The position numbers were made by a program, and so were the translations under genes. The notes under the pieces were generated by a model. It saw only the letters and a program-made list of their open reading frames with translations, did no database searches and was not told the DNA's origin. Below, piece after piece: positions 26,019 through 33,987 of a stretch of 64,000 nucleotides of DNA. Each line of letters begins with the position of its first letter. Positions within the stretch are counted from its first letter, which is position 1. Origin of the DNA: Longimicrobium terrae (GTDB lineage Bacteria > Gemmatimonadota > Gemmatimonadetes > Longimicrobiales > Longimicrobiaceae); assembly GCF_014202995.1 (NCBI RefSeq), contig NZ_JACHIA010000025.1:1-64000 (forward strand), read 5' to 3'.

Positions 26019-26624
26019 ATGTCCACCAAACGTAAGATGCGCCGTAGCGGCAAGTCGCCGAACCAGCTCCTGGAGATTGTCCACGGATCCATGCGGGATA
26101 CGGCGGTTGCGCGTCTGCCAAAGGAGATCCGGGATGCGCTGCCGCGGGTGCATGCCCTGGTTCAGGATGATCCCCGGTTAGCGATCGCGGAACTGCGGAC
26201 GTGGATTGAGCGTGACCCCCTGCCGATGTTTTTCAACTGGCTCGGTACGGCCTACGGCGCGCTCGGAGACCTGCAGGCCATGGAGGATACCATCCGCGAA
26301 AACTATCGGCGGAATCCGCGGTACGTTTTTGCGCGCGTAAACTACGCCCAGCTCTGCCTCGACCAGCGAAACCTTGAGGGTGTGCGCGAGGCGTTGGGCG
26401 AGGGGTTCAACATCCTGGCTCTGCTCGGAGGCCGAAAGCGCATCCATGTGTCGGAACTCACGGGCTACCTGTACGTCGTCACGCGCTACCACCTGCAGAC
26501 CGGAGATCGCGACGCTGCGGAGACGTCATTCAAGATCCTCATGGACGCTGCTCCCGATGCGCCCGCCACGGATGAACTCTGGCGCAGGCTGTACTCCAGT
26601 CCGCGCAGCTTGTTATTCGGCTGA
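26019..26624 (+). CDS. TPR-like protein, 201 residues
   Basis: The N-terminus is short and basic (STKRKMRRSGKS). The rest is helical with TPR-like spacing: FFNWLGTAYGALGDLQAMEDTI..YRRNPRY, then NYAQLCLDQRNLEGVREAL, and later LQTGDRDAAETSFKILMDAAP. TPR proteins mediate protein contacts; no partner can be named. The start was placed at the ATG before STKRKM because the codons upstream do not fit the helical pattern. It is convergent with the next gene. Confidence 0.65.
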   Translation: MSTKRKMRRSGKSPNQLLEIVHGSMRDTAVARLPKEIRDALPRVHALVQDDPRLAIAELRTWIERDPLPMFFNWLGTAYGALGDLQAMEDTIRENYRRNPRYVFARVNYAQLCLDQRNLEGVREALGEGFNILALLGGRKRIHVSELTGYLYVVTRYHLQTGDRDAAETSFKILMDAAPDAPATDELWRRLYSSPRSLLFG

Positions 26625-26689
26625 CGTACGCGAGCGGTCGCGCTGATTCCCTTCGGCGCCGGCTGTGACGCAGGGGCACCGTTCCCGCC

Positions 26690-26998
26690 TCACCGCAGAT
26701 AGCCGAGCGAGCGCAGAAAGTACGTCGTGGCCTCAGCCCCGGTGGAGAAGCTGTGCGTGTCGGACTTGATGCCACGCTCCTGGGTATAAACCTCGTACCC
26801 GGAGCCGGTGTCCACGCAGTACCAACCATCGAGCGTGCGGTCCCTCCACTGCACGTCGCCGATGTCCCGGGTCAGGTCGCGCGCCTTCTGCCCGAAGCCG
26901 GGGACGCGCTCCCACAGTTCCTCGAAGCGCGATGCGTCGCCGTCCAGGTGCTCCGTGATCGCGCTCTGGAGATAGCGCTCCAGGTCTGTCGGTTCCAT
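26690..26998 (-). CDS. Unknown small acidic protein, 102 residues
   Basis: No family recognised. The protein is acidic and aromatic (WRDRTLDGWYCVDTGSGYEVY) and ends in FLRSLGYLR. It could be a single-domain immunity-like protein, given the Imm7-like and DUF2314 genes nearby, but that is a guess. A GTG directly precedes the chosen ATG. It lies about 95 bases downstream of the DUF2314-ankyrin gene on the same strand and may be co-transcribed. Confidence 0.5.
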   Translation of the reverse strand: MEPTDLERYLQSAITEHLDGDASRFEELWERVPGFGQKARDLTRDIGDVQWRDRTLDGWYCVDTGSGYEVYTQERGIKSDTHSFSTGAEATTYFLRSLGYLR

Positions 26999-27092
26999 CA
27001 CGATCGCTGGTCAGGGCAGGGCCGGTCAGGCTGATGGCCGGCATGGGCGAAAGCGCCGCGGCACGTGGAGTGGCGCGGCGCTCTGCACGTGA

Positions 27093-27845
27093 TCACCGGC
27101 GAGACAGCAGGTCCACCACCGACTCCCAGCCAAGCGCGTTCGCGAGGTGCAGCGACGTCATGCCGTTCTCCGCCACCGCGTTCGCATCCGCCCCGGCGTC
27201 CAGCAGCACCTTGACCGTCGCCGCGTTCCCCGCGGATGCTTCCTGGTGCAGGAGCGTCCATCCGTGGTCGCCCGTCACGGACGCGAGCGAGGGGTTCTTC
27301 GCCAGGTGCTCCCTGAGCGACGCCGCCATCGTCTCATCCGCGGCGTGCGACTCGCCGCCGTGACCGGTGCGCACCCGGAGCGGATCGCCGAAGTTCAGGC
27401 CCCACGCGTCGTCGTGCTCCTGGCGTTCCGGCGCGCTCATCCGCGCGCGCAGCAGGTTGACCGTGTACGCGCCGTAGACGTTTCCGTCGATGGAGTACAT
27501 CCAGTCGCTGATCCGGGCGAGCGGAACACGGGCCGTGTCGCCCTCCTGGATGGACGTCACCCAGTTCGGCTCGTTGAGCAGCACGCCGGTCACGAACTCG
27601 CCGTCGAACCCGATCTCGTCCAGCCACATGTACTCCGGCTCGCCCGGCTCTCCGGTGCCCGCATCCGGCCCGTCGCTGAAGGGCGCCTTGACGTAGGCCA
27701 GGTCCAGCGCGGGAACGATCCGCCGCTGATCCATCGCCACCTCCCGCCAGAAGTACCGGAACGAGGCGCGGGCCTGCTCGTACGCCCGCTGCATTTCCGG
27801 ATCGCTGTCGTCGGCCATGAACACCGGGGACTGGTCGTCACTCAT
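27093..27845 (-). CDS. DUF2314 plus ankyrin-repeat protein
   Basis: 250 residues. Residues about 15-130 match the DUF2314 layout (RYFWREVAMDQRRIVPALDLAYVKAPF, then GFDGEFVTGVLLNEPNWVTSIQ). Residues about 185-250 are two ankyrin repeats (GWTLLHQEASAGNAATVKVLL, split across a repeat boundary, and GMTSLHLANALGWESVVDLL). DUF2314 proteins are often found beside secreted toxins as suspected immunity or regulatory proteins, and ankyrin repeats bind proteins. The fusion suggests a cytoplasmic binding protein. The start MSDDQSPVF was chosen for the compact acidic N-terminus. Confidence 0.75.
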   Translation of the reverse strand: MSDDQSPVFMADDSDPEMQRAYEQARASFRYFWREVAMDQRRIVPALDLAYVKAPFSDGPDAGTGEPGEPEYMWLDEIGFDGEFVTGVLLNEPNWVTSIQEGDTARVPLARISDWMYSIDGNVYGAYTVNLLRARMSAPERQEHDDAWGLNFGDPLRVRTGHGGESHAADETMAASLREHLAKNPSLASVTGDHGWTLLHQEASAGNAATVKVLLDAGADANAVAENGMTSLHLANALGWESVVDLLSRR

Positions 27846-27973
27846 CTGGTTTCCTTGCGCGTTGGGTGGTCGCGGGACGGCCGACGATGCACCCCGCGAT
27901 GTCCGGGCGCAAGTCACCCCGCACGGCCACCCTTGAGCCGCGCCATCCGCCGAGCGCACCCGGCCGACTCATC

Positions 27974-28011
27974 GCCCGCGCCCTCACGCGGTACGCAATG
28001 AGGGCGCGGGC
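27974..28011. terminator. Hairpin after the VOC gene
   Basis: Perfect 13-base arms (GCCCGCGCCCTCA at 27974-27986, complement at 27999-28011) lie just past the stop of the VOC-family gene. There is no T run, so it may stop transcription only partly or protect the RNA 3' end. Confidence 0.5.
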
Positions 28012-28019
28012 GGCCGCCG

Positions 28020-28445
28020 TTACGCCTCCGCGCCCATCTGCGCGAAGCCGACGGTGTTGCCGCCCGGCTCGCGGACGTAGATCTCGCTGCTGCCGTAAAA
28101 GGTCTGGTGCCGGGGCTTTACCACCGGCGCTCCGTCCAGCGCGCGCTCCACCGCGTCCAGGTCGTCGACGCTGATGAAGAGGCCGATGGAGTGTCCGGTC
28201 AGGTCATCGTCCGAATCGGGCAGGTCGGCGACGGCGCTCGCCCGCGTCTGGTACATCACCTCGATCCCGTCGCGCGAAAGGATGGCGAACTGGAGCGCGC
28301 CGTCGGGCCCGGGCACCTCCGCATCGACGGTGAAGCCGAAGCGGTCCACCCAGAACGGAAGGCACGGCTCCACCGCGTCGACCAGGATGACGGGCGTGAG
28401 CTGCTTGAGGAGCGGGGCGGCGGACGGGGCGTGGTCGTTCTGCAT
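28020..28445 (-). CDS. VOC-family (glyoxalase/bleomycin-resistance) protein
   Basis: 141 residues with the two beta-alpha-beta-beta-beta modules of the vicinal oxygen chelate fold: PVILVDAVEPCLPFWVDRFG at the start and EIYVREPGGNTVGFAQ at the end. VOC proteins bind a metal and act as lyases, dioxygenases or drug-binding proteins. Candidate metal ligands are not complete enough to choose. The gene is the next one downstream of the AraC-type regulator on the same strand, 140 bases away, and could be its target. Confidence 0.8.
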   Translation of the reverse strand: MQNDHAPSAAPLLKQLTPVILVDAVEPCLPFWVDRFGFTVDAEVPGPDGALQFAILSRDGIEVMYQTRASAVADLPDSDDDLTGHSIGLFISVDDLDAVERALDGAPVVKPRHQTFYGSSEIYVREPGGNTVGFAQMGAEA

Positions 28446-28587
28446 CGAGTGATCTCCATGGATGAAAAAGGATGCCGGCCGCGGCGGATTCGGAGTGCGG
28501 TGCGCACCGGCACCTTCATGCTACACGGGAGCGCCGATCCGCGCTTGTACGAATCCGACACGGCCTGGAAGAGTGCGGCCGGTGGCG

Positions 28588-29394
28588 TCAGCCGGCAGGG
28601 TCCGGAGCAGGCGCGGAGGCCGCCCGCTCCCGCATCCACGCCGCGGGCGCGACGCCGGCCATCCGCGCGAACTCGCGGTTGAAGTGCGGCTGGTCGTAGT
28701 AGCCGGAATCGAGGGCGATGCGGCCCAGCGGCCGGTTCGGCGTGCGGCGCATGTGCGCCAGGGCCGTCCGGAACCGTGCGACGCGCGCCGCCTCCTTGGG
28801 CGAGAGCCCCACGCGGTCGTGAAACAGGCGCTGCAGGCGGCGCTCTCCGAACCCCATCTCTCCCGCCATCTGCCGCACGGTCAATGCGCCCGCGGTCTGC
28901 TCCAGCCGAGACCAGACGTGCGCCGCCGTCCCGTCGACATCCTCCGCGTGCCGGAGCCGGAGCAGAAGCTCCTGCTCCAGCAGCGCCATCCGCTCCTCCG
29001 CGGAATCCGCCGCGTGGATCCGGGATGCGGGCGCGCCCCATCGCTCCCCCAGCGCATCCACATCGACCGCGTGATCCGTCACCTCGCCGAGCGGAACGCG
29101 GAGGAAAGCGGATGCCCCGCCTGGCCGAAAACGTACGGCGAGCATGTCCACTCGCCCGGCCTGGTCTACCGTGACCGCGCGCGTCATCGCGCCCACCAGG
29201 TAGCTGCGCAGGGGGCGGCGATCGGTGGCGGGATGGTCGCCAAAGTCGAGAATGATGTCCACGCACCCGTCCGGCAGCACGCGGCTCCGCACCGGCGCGT
29301 CGATCGCCGCTTCCGAACGGAGAGTCCAGATGCAGTCGACGAAGGGGGCCAGAACGGCGGGCGGGGTGTGTTCCCGGTAGCGAGTCGCGGTCAT
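28588..29394 (-). CDS. AraC-family transcriptional regulator
   Basis: 268 residues. The N-terminal sensor domain (PPAVLAPFVDCIWTL, then LPDGCVDIILDFGD) is of the type found in many AraC regulators with unknown ligands. The C-terminal 90 residues carry two helix-turn-helix motifs, with VRQMAGEMGFGERRLQRLF and the family signature IALDSGYYDQPHFNREF. It should bind DNA as an activator or repressor. The genome neighbours on the same strand (the VOC protein) are plausible targets. Confidence 0.85.
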   Translation of the reverse strand: MTATRYREHTPPAVLAPFVDCIWTLRSEAAIDAPVRSRVLPDGCVDIILDFGDHPATDRRPLRSYLVGAMTRAVTVDQAGRVDMLAVRFRPGGASAFLRVPLGEVTDHAVDVDALGERWGAPASRIHAADSAEERMALLEQELLLRLRHAEDVDGTAAHVWSRLEQTAGALTVRQMAGEMGFGERRLQRLFHDRVGLSPKEAARVARFRTALAHMRRTPNRPLGRIALDSGYYDQPHFNREFARMAGVAPAAWMRERAASAPAPDPAG

Positions 29395-29541
29395 GGAGGG
29401 GAATCTACCGCGCGCCGGATCAGCCCAGAAGACCGGAGCCGCGAAAACCCGGTGGTGGAGCCGGGCGCCGGGCGAGCCATGGCCGCGGGATCACGCGGCG
29501 GCGTATCTTCCGGCTTCGCCACTTCTTCCGGAGGAACACGG

Positions 29542-30375
29542 GTGCACACCGCCGTTCGACTCTGCTGGGCCGCCGTCGCGGCGCTCCTGGCACTCCCCCT
29601 GGCCGCGCAGCAGCCGCCCGGGATCGACGTACCCTACGTCACCACGCCACCCGAAGTGGTCGCGCAGATGCTCGCGCTCGCCAGGCCCACGCGCAACGAC
29701 GTGCTGTACGACCTGGGCTCCGGGGATGGGCGCATCGTCATCGAGGCGGCGCGGCGGTTCGGCACGCGGGGGCTGGGCGTGGACATCGATCCGGTGCGGG
29801 TGGAGGAAGCCACCGATAACGCCCGCAGGCGCGGCGTGCAGGACCGGGTGCGCTTCCGCCGGCAGGACCTGTTCGCCACCGACCTTCGCCCGGCGAGCAT
29901 CGTCACCCTGTACCTGCTCCCCAACCTGAACCTGGAGCTGCGGCCGAAGCTGTTTGAGCAGCTGCGCCCCGGCACCCGGGTGGTGTCGCACGCCTTTCAC
30001 ATGGGCGACTGGGCGCCGGACACGGTCGTGGCGGTGCGGGTGAACCAGGGCGTGGGCCGGGCGATGGTGTACGCCTGGACAATCCCGGCGCAGATAGCGG
30101 GGCGGTGGACGCTCACCACACCGGAGGGACGCCGGGTCACGCTGCAGCTGCGGCAGCAGTACCAGCGCTTCACCGGCCCCGGCGTGAGCGGACGCTTGGT
30201 GGGCGACCGGATCGACATCACCTTGACGGAACGGGTGAACGGGCGCCCGCTCACCCGCCGCCTCTCCGGCCGCGTTACCGGCGACGGGATGAGCGGCAGC
30301 GTCGCCGGCGGGGGAGCGTGGAGGGCTATGAGGGCGCCTGCCATCCGCTCCGCAACTTCAACTGCTCCTCGTTGA
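29542..30375 (+). CDS. Exported SAM-methyltransferase-like protein
   Basis: 277 residues from a GTG start with GGAGG eight bases upstream. The N-terminus is a clear signal peptide (LCWAAVAALLALPLAAQ). A class-I methyltransferase fold follows, with the SAM loop VLYDLGSGDGRIVIEAA near residue 55 and the acidic end of strand 2 in GLGVDIDP. The last 90 residues are beta-rich (GRWTLTTPEGRRVTLQL). An exported methyltransferase is odd because SAM is cytoplasmic. Similar exported proteins occur in this phylum and may have been adapted to another role. A conserved DPVRVEEA helix supports real homology. Confidence 0.75.
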   Translation: MHTAVRLCWAAVAALLALPLAAQQPPGIDVPYVTTPPEVVAQMLALARPTRNDVLYDLGSGDGRIVIEAARRFGTRGLGVDIDPVRVEEATDNARRRGVQDRVRFRRQDLFATDLRPASIVTLYLLPNLNLELRPKLFEQLRPGTRVVSHAFHMGDWAPDTVVAVRVNQGVGRAMVYAWTIPAQIAGRWTLTTPEGRRVTLQLRQQYQRFTGPGVSGRLVGDRIDITLTERVNGRPLTRRLSGRVTGDGMSGSVAGGGAWRAMRAPAIRSATSTAPR

Positions 30376-30570
30376 ACAAATTTCTGAACCCCCATCGGAG
30401 GGCAGCCGCAGTTCACAGGGCTAAAATGGCTGACCTATCTACAAAACGGATCTGACCTTGTGAGTGCACTCCGCTACGAGTTCATGGGTGTCAAAAAGGT
30501 TGACTCTGGCCGCCATTCACCTTAATCGTGTGGGGTACATAGTTCCATTCCTTTCTACCATAGTATAATA

Positions 30571-32052
30571 ATGAGAATAGCCACGACCATCACCCTCGTA
30601 GCACTGTCCGCCTGCGCGGAACCAGTTCTTACCCGCCCCGCTCCCGCACCGCTGCCGCCAACCCCAGGCAGTTATGAACTCAGGCTCGGGCTGATTTCTG
30701 ATTCTCAACTCCAAACCCTAAAGGCTCCGGGGCAGATTGCTTTCTTGCGGCGGAGACTAGATGATCATCTCGTTGCCGTCGCACTTCGCCCGCCCGCAGT
30801 AGATATTGCAGGTCGATTCATGATGGAAGCGCAACTTGAGCACCTTTCGGATTCTGAGATCATCATCTACACCGGCGACGCGGCTAACAACGGGTGCGAG
30901 GATGAAATCACAGAAGCTTTTGAAGTTCTCTCAGCATTTCGAAGCCGAACTCGGGTACCGCTGTTTTTTGTAATCGGTAACCATGATTACCTAGGTGCGG
31001 GTAACACCTCAAACCTCAACCATCGGAATCCATTATGCGGTGAGGGAAACCGTCCATTGACCAAGTTGGATCTTATTCGACGTGCTCACGCGTTCAATCA
31101 AGAGAACCTCCCGCTGCTTGGCGTAGGTTCCAGTTTCGTGGACAGCTTCTCGGAACTCACAGTTGCATCTTGTGAGAACGCGAATGCTGGCAGGGGAATC
31201 GACCCGCAGGATCAACATCTGAAGCCTGGATGTTTCTTGAGCGGAGTCATTTCCCTTGAAAACGGTGAGCAGATTCTTCTGCTTGACTCATCCGACTACG
31301 CCGATGTAGAGCACCGGCCGACTGAGTTCCGGCGGCTCACGCGTGCAGAGTTCGCTGGTCTGCGCGGATCTGTATCCTTCCACGATAGCACGTCGCAAGG
31401 CGAGTGGCTCCGGAAGCACATGCCTGCGATTGCGCCGAAGATCAGGATCATTGCGTCTCATTACAACTTAGATGGGATGCGCTGGAACCTCTTGCTGTTC
31501 AAGCCGGGCACTCTGGTGGGGATCCCTAGCCAGTATCTAAATCCCGAGCCAGAGCTAGGAAATCACTGGGTATATGGTCACACGCATACGGCTCAGCCAA
31601 CAACCGATTTGTATGATCCAGCACTTAAGTACTGTCGTCAAGGAATTTGTGAAGCGGCACTCCACGAAGAGGTTAACGTGGGTTCTACCACGGATTGGTG
31701 GCCCCACTCGGCAATTGCCTATGTTGGACGGTCCACGACAGTCGTGCCGTTTTATCTCGGCGAGAAATGCGGGACGTTCATGGATCTAATCAAGAAAGAA
31801 GCGGCGAACGCAGGAAGGCGTTACGGCATTGTCAACGGGCACGAACACGGAATCGTACTCTTTGGCCTGGATCGGAGCTATCAGCAGTACCGAGACGGCG
31901 AGCGTGACAGAGTGGCTGCCTACAACAATGCTCGGCTCTTGGCTGCAGAAGCTATTACGGCCGGCCATGCGGCTACCCTTAGTGATGCATGGGTGTGCCT
32001 TGGGTTTGTCGGCTCGTGGTACGAGAGAGTAGGCGGGCGACCCAGACTCTGA
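30571..32052 (+). CDS. Calcineurin-like metallophosphoesterase lipoprotein
   Basis: 493 residues. A short lipoprotein signal (ATTITLVALSAC) is followed by a Pro-rich linker. The metallophosphoesterase motifs are LGLISDSQ (D of motif I), IIIYTGDAANNG, FFVIGNHDY, IASHYN and YGHTH, so both metal sites look complete. The enzyme should hydrolyse phosphate esters outside the cytoplasm. The gene is A+T-richer than its surroundings (31021-31080 is 28/60 G+C), a sign of transfer. TATAAT at 30564-30569 lies immediately before the ATG. TTGACT at 30499 may be the -35 box of a separate promoter. Confidence 0.8.
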   Translation: MRIATTITLVALSACAEPVLTRPAPAPLPPTPGSYELRLGLISDSQLQTLKAPGQIAFLRRRLDDHLVAVALRPPAVDIAGRFMMEAQLEHLSDSEIIIYTGDAANNGCEDEITEAFEVLSAFRSRTRVPLFFVIGNHDYLGAGNTSNLNHRNPLCGEGNRPLTKLDLIRRAHAFNQENLPLLGVGSSFVDSFSELTVASCENANAGRGIDPQDQHLKPGCFLSGVISLENGEQILLLDSSDYADVEHRPTEFRRLTRAEFAGLRGSVSFHDSTSQGEWLRKHMPAIAPKIRIIASHYNLDGMRWNLLLFKPGTLVGIPSQYLNPEPELGNHWVYGHTHTAQPTTDLYDPALKYCRQGICEAALHEEVNVGSTTDWWPHSAIAYVGRSTTVVPFYLGEKCGTFMDLIKKEAANAGRRYGIVNGHEHGIVLFGLDRSYQQYRDGERDRVAAYNNARLLAAEAITAGHAATLSDAWVCLGFVGSWYERVGGRPRL

Positions 32053-32205
32053 CATGATGGCCTGTTCGCCGAGCCATCGTTGAACCCGAGAATCGAGGAG
32101 GTTGCACTCCGACGGATTAGTGTAAGAGGGACATTGTGAACGACCCTCAACTCTATCCGTGTTTTCATCAAAGTTGGGGTGCCCTGACGCTTGTTCATTG
32201 CCGCT

Positions 32206-32239
32206 CTGCGCTGTCGAGAGCTCCTTCGGGACAGCGCAG
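32206..32239. repeat. Hairpin after the phosphoesterase gene
   Basis: Perfect ten-base arms CTGCGCTGTC (32206-32215) and GACAGCGCAG (32230-32239), without a T run. The following bases 32270-32315 resemble the 3' end of the XRE-type gene at 33178-33222 (CGCGCGCCGGA, CTGCGCCG, GCGCCTCCGAC), perhaps a decayed copy. Confidence 0.4.
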
Positions 32240-32334
32240 CGGGCCGTTTCGCCCGAGTCTTCCCGCTTGACCGCGCGCCGGAACTGCGCCGGCGCCGTGC
32301 GGCGCCTCCGACTGCCCCTCGATCCGTGGTCACG

Positions 32335-33078
32335 TTAGCTCCGGGCGGTCCGCCTCTGCAACCAGGCAAAGTACGTAGTACCAGCCGCCAGGCACCCGGC
32401 GGAGGCGAACGCCAGCGCGGTCACGCCGAACCGCCGAAAGGCAAGCGCGCCGGTCAGGCCGCCGGCGAAGAAGCCGGTCACGATGCCAAGCAGCATCACG
32501 AACTTCCAGGGGGGCACGCGGCGGTGGCGGATCCAGTGTCCCATCATCACCCCCAGGTCGGTGACGGTCCCGGTCACGTGGGTGGTACGGATGTCCAGCC
32601 CGCGGTAGCTGCTGCCCATGCCGTTCTGGATGCCGCACGCCATGGCCGCGAGCGCCACGCCGAGGGGGTTTCCGGCGCGCAGCAGCGCCACGGCGCCGGC
32701 AAGCACGCCGCCCTCCATCAGCAGTGCCAGGCCGTAGCGCCGTCCGGGCAGCAGCTTCTGGCCGCCGATCACAATCCCGGACACGACCGCGCCCACCAGA
32801 AACCCGCCGATGATGGAATCCACCACGATGAGGTCCGGGTGGTTGGAGGTCGTGAGATCGATGCTGAGGCGCGACACGGCCCCGCTCATGTGGCTCACGG
32901 GAACGTTGAAGAAGCCGAGTACCACCACGTTGATGTATCCGGCCATCCCCGCCAGCGACACGGCACCCGCGAACACCGGTCCCCGCTCAAAGGGCTTGGT
33001 GCGGTGCGGAACGTTGGTGCGGAGGTGCGGCATGGGGATCTGGCGGATGGGGGACGGCTCAGAGGGTGAGTGCATCAT
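32335..33078 (-). CDS. DUF1275 (YoaK-type) membrane protein
   Basis: 247 residues with about six membrane segments after a 30-residue polar N-terminus. The DUF1275 pattern is visible: GYINVVVLGFFNVPVSHMSGAVSRL, with a polar break, then AMACGIQNGMGSSYRGLDIRTTHVTGTVTDLG, which holds the conserved THVTG motif. Family members are widespread inner-membrane proteins of unknown transport or sensory role. Both ATG codons at the start are possible; an internal ATG at MPHLRTN would also keep all membrane segments. It is followed by no clear terminator. Confidence 0.85.
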   Translation of the reverse strand: MMHSPSEPSPIRQIPMPHLRTNVPHRTKPFERGPVFAGAVSLAGMAGYINVVVLGFFNVPVSHMSGAVSRLSIDLTTSNHPDLIVVDSIIGGFLVGAVVSGIVIGGQKLLPGRRYGLALLMEGGVLAGAVALLRAGNPLGVALAAMACGIQNGMGSSYRGLDIRTTHVTGTVTDLGVMMGHWIRHRRVPPWKFVMLLGIVTGFFAGGLTGALAFRRFGVTALAFASAGCLAAGTTYFAWLQRRTARS

Positions 33079-33165
33079 TCTCGCGGCTCAGCCCCGATCC
33101 CGCCATCGAAGATGCCTCCGCTGATCCGGTAGTCTCCCGGCGTGCTGTCGCCGGGATCGCGGCTC

Positions 33166-33420
33166 TCACGTCCGCTCCGCCGCGCGCCGGAGCTGCGCCG
33201 CCAGCTGCCGCAGCGCCTCCGACCGGCTCTCCAGCCCGTCCGCCAGCTGCACCAGGCTCCCCGGCCGCGGCGAGCGGATGCCGGTGATCCACGCGTGCAG
33301 CGCCGCGTAGCTCAGCCCCGCATCGCGCGCGAGCTGCGCCTGCGAAATCCCGCTCGCGTCCACGATATCGCGAACGAGCGCCTGTAGATCCTGCTCTTCC
33401 TTGCTCAGCGCGTCCTCCAC
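33166..33420 (-). CDS. Small XRE-type helix-turn-helix regulator
   Basis: 84 residues. The central HTH is ASGISQAQLARDAGLSYAALHAW, split over two helices with the usual turn at DAGLS. A basic, Arg-rich C-terminal helix follows (SEALRQLAAQLRRA), which may serve dimerisation. Its start is four bases from a nested inverted repeat (33424-33470) that also lies upstream of the divergent small gene at 33575, so auto-regulation together with control of that gene is likely. Single-domain regulators of this size are common in mobile and defence regions. Confidence 0.75.
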   Translation of the reverse strand: MEDALSKEEQDLQALVRDIVDASGISQAQLARDAGLSYAALHAWITGIRSPRPGSLVQLADGLESRSEALRQLAAQLRRAAERT

Positions 33421-33423
33421 AAA

Positions 33424-33470
33424 TGTAAGCGGAAAGCCTTGACGATAAACGTCAATGATTTTAGCTTACG
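33424..33470. promoter_or_regulatory. Nested inverted-repeat operator, divergent promoter region
   Basis: Inner repeat TTGACG-ATAAA-CGTCAA (33439-33455) lies inside an outer repeat GTAAGC (33425-33430) and GCTTAC (33464-33469). It sits immediately upstream of the XRE-type gene in an A+T-rich 40-base patch amid G+C-rich DNA. TTGACG can serve as a -35 box toward the plus-strand gene. The symmetric layout fits binding by a dimeric HTH protein. Confidence 0.65.
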
Positions 33471-33574
33471 TTCAGCTGCCGGCCGTGGAGCTGGAACGCT
33501 CCGCAACGTATGTCGCGGACCGTCCGAGCCGCAACGGAAGCACTGGCTTTTGACTCGGGATGAGGAGGAGCGAG

Positions 33575-33808
33575 ATGAGATCCGGACCTGCGTGCGACAA
33601 GCAACCGTCCCCGGCGCGCCTGCTGGAGATGCTGACGGACCGCTTCGGCGCCTTCGAGGCAATCGCGATGTCCTCCATCAAGCTCGCCCGCCACGTCCCG
33701 GAAGATGAACTCTCGATGGACTTGCTCGTGGCCGAAGCTATCCTTGAGTTCGGGGACGAATTACGCAAGGCGTCGAGGGTGGCGGCACACAAACAGAGTA
33801 GAATCTGA
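33575..33808 (+). CDS. Small unknown protein divergent from the XRE regulator
   Basis: 77 residues, no family recognised. The ATG at 33575 has GAGGAGG 5-12 bases upstream, a good ribosome site; an ATG five codons earlier would leave no room for it. The sequence is mostly helical (ARLLEMLTDRFGAFEAIAMS, DLLVAEAILEFGDELRKAS) and ends in a basic tail (HKQSRI). It shares the operator at 33424-33470 with the XRE-type gene, so the pair could be a toxin-antitoxin-like or regulator-target unit; this is a guess from layout. Confidence 0.5.
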   Translation: MRSGPACDKQPSPARLLEMLTDRFGAFEAIAMSSIKLARHVPEDELSMDLLVAEAILEFGDELRKASRVAAHKQSRI

Positions 33809-33987
33809 CGTGAGTGGAGGTGTGTTACGCCACACCGTGGGAGATCGTTCTCCTTTCGACTGACAAGAACCAGTCGTCATCTCTGCGGAGAGGTCAGATC
33901 TCAGTTTGACGTCAAGGGTCGCACGACTGTAGATGGCGCATTAGACTTAGGGGTAGAGACGTCCGAACATCGCCCAGCAATCTTCCG

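Noticed and set aside
25504-26181. Plus-strand frame of about 225 codons in the gap 25538-26018.
   Set aside because: Sequence is Arg/Ser-rich without family resemblance or ribosome site and overlaps the better supported gene at 26019.
27974-28011. Strong rho-independent terminator after the VOC gene.
   Set aside because: The stem is perfect but no T run follows on either strand, so it is listed only as a hairpin with modest confidence.
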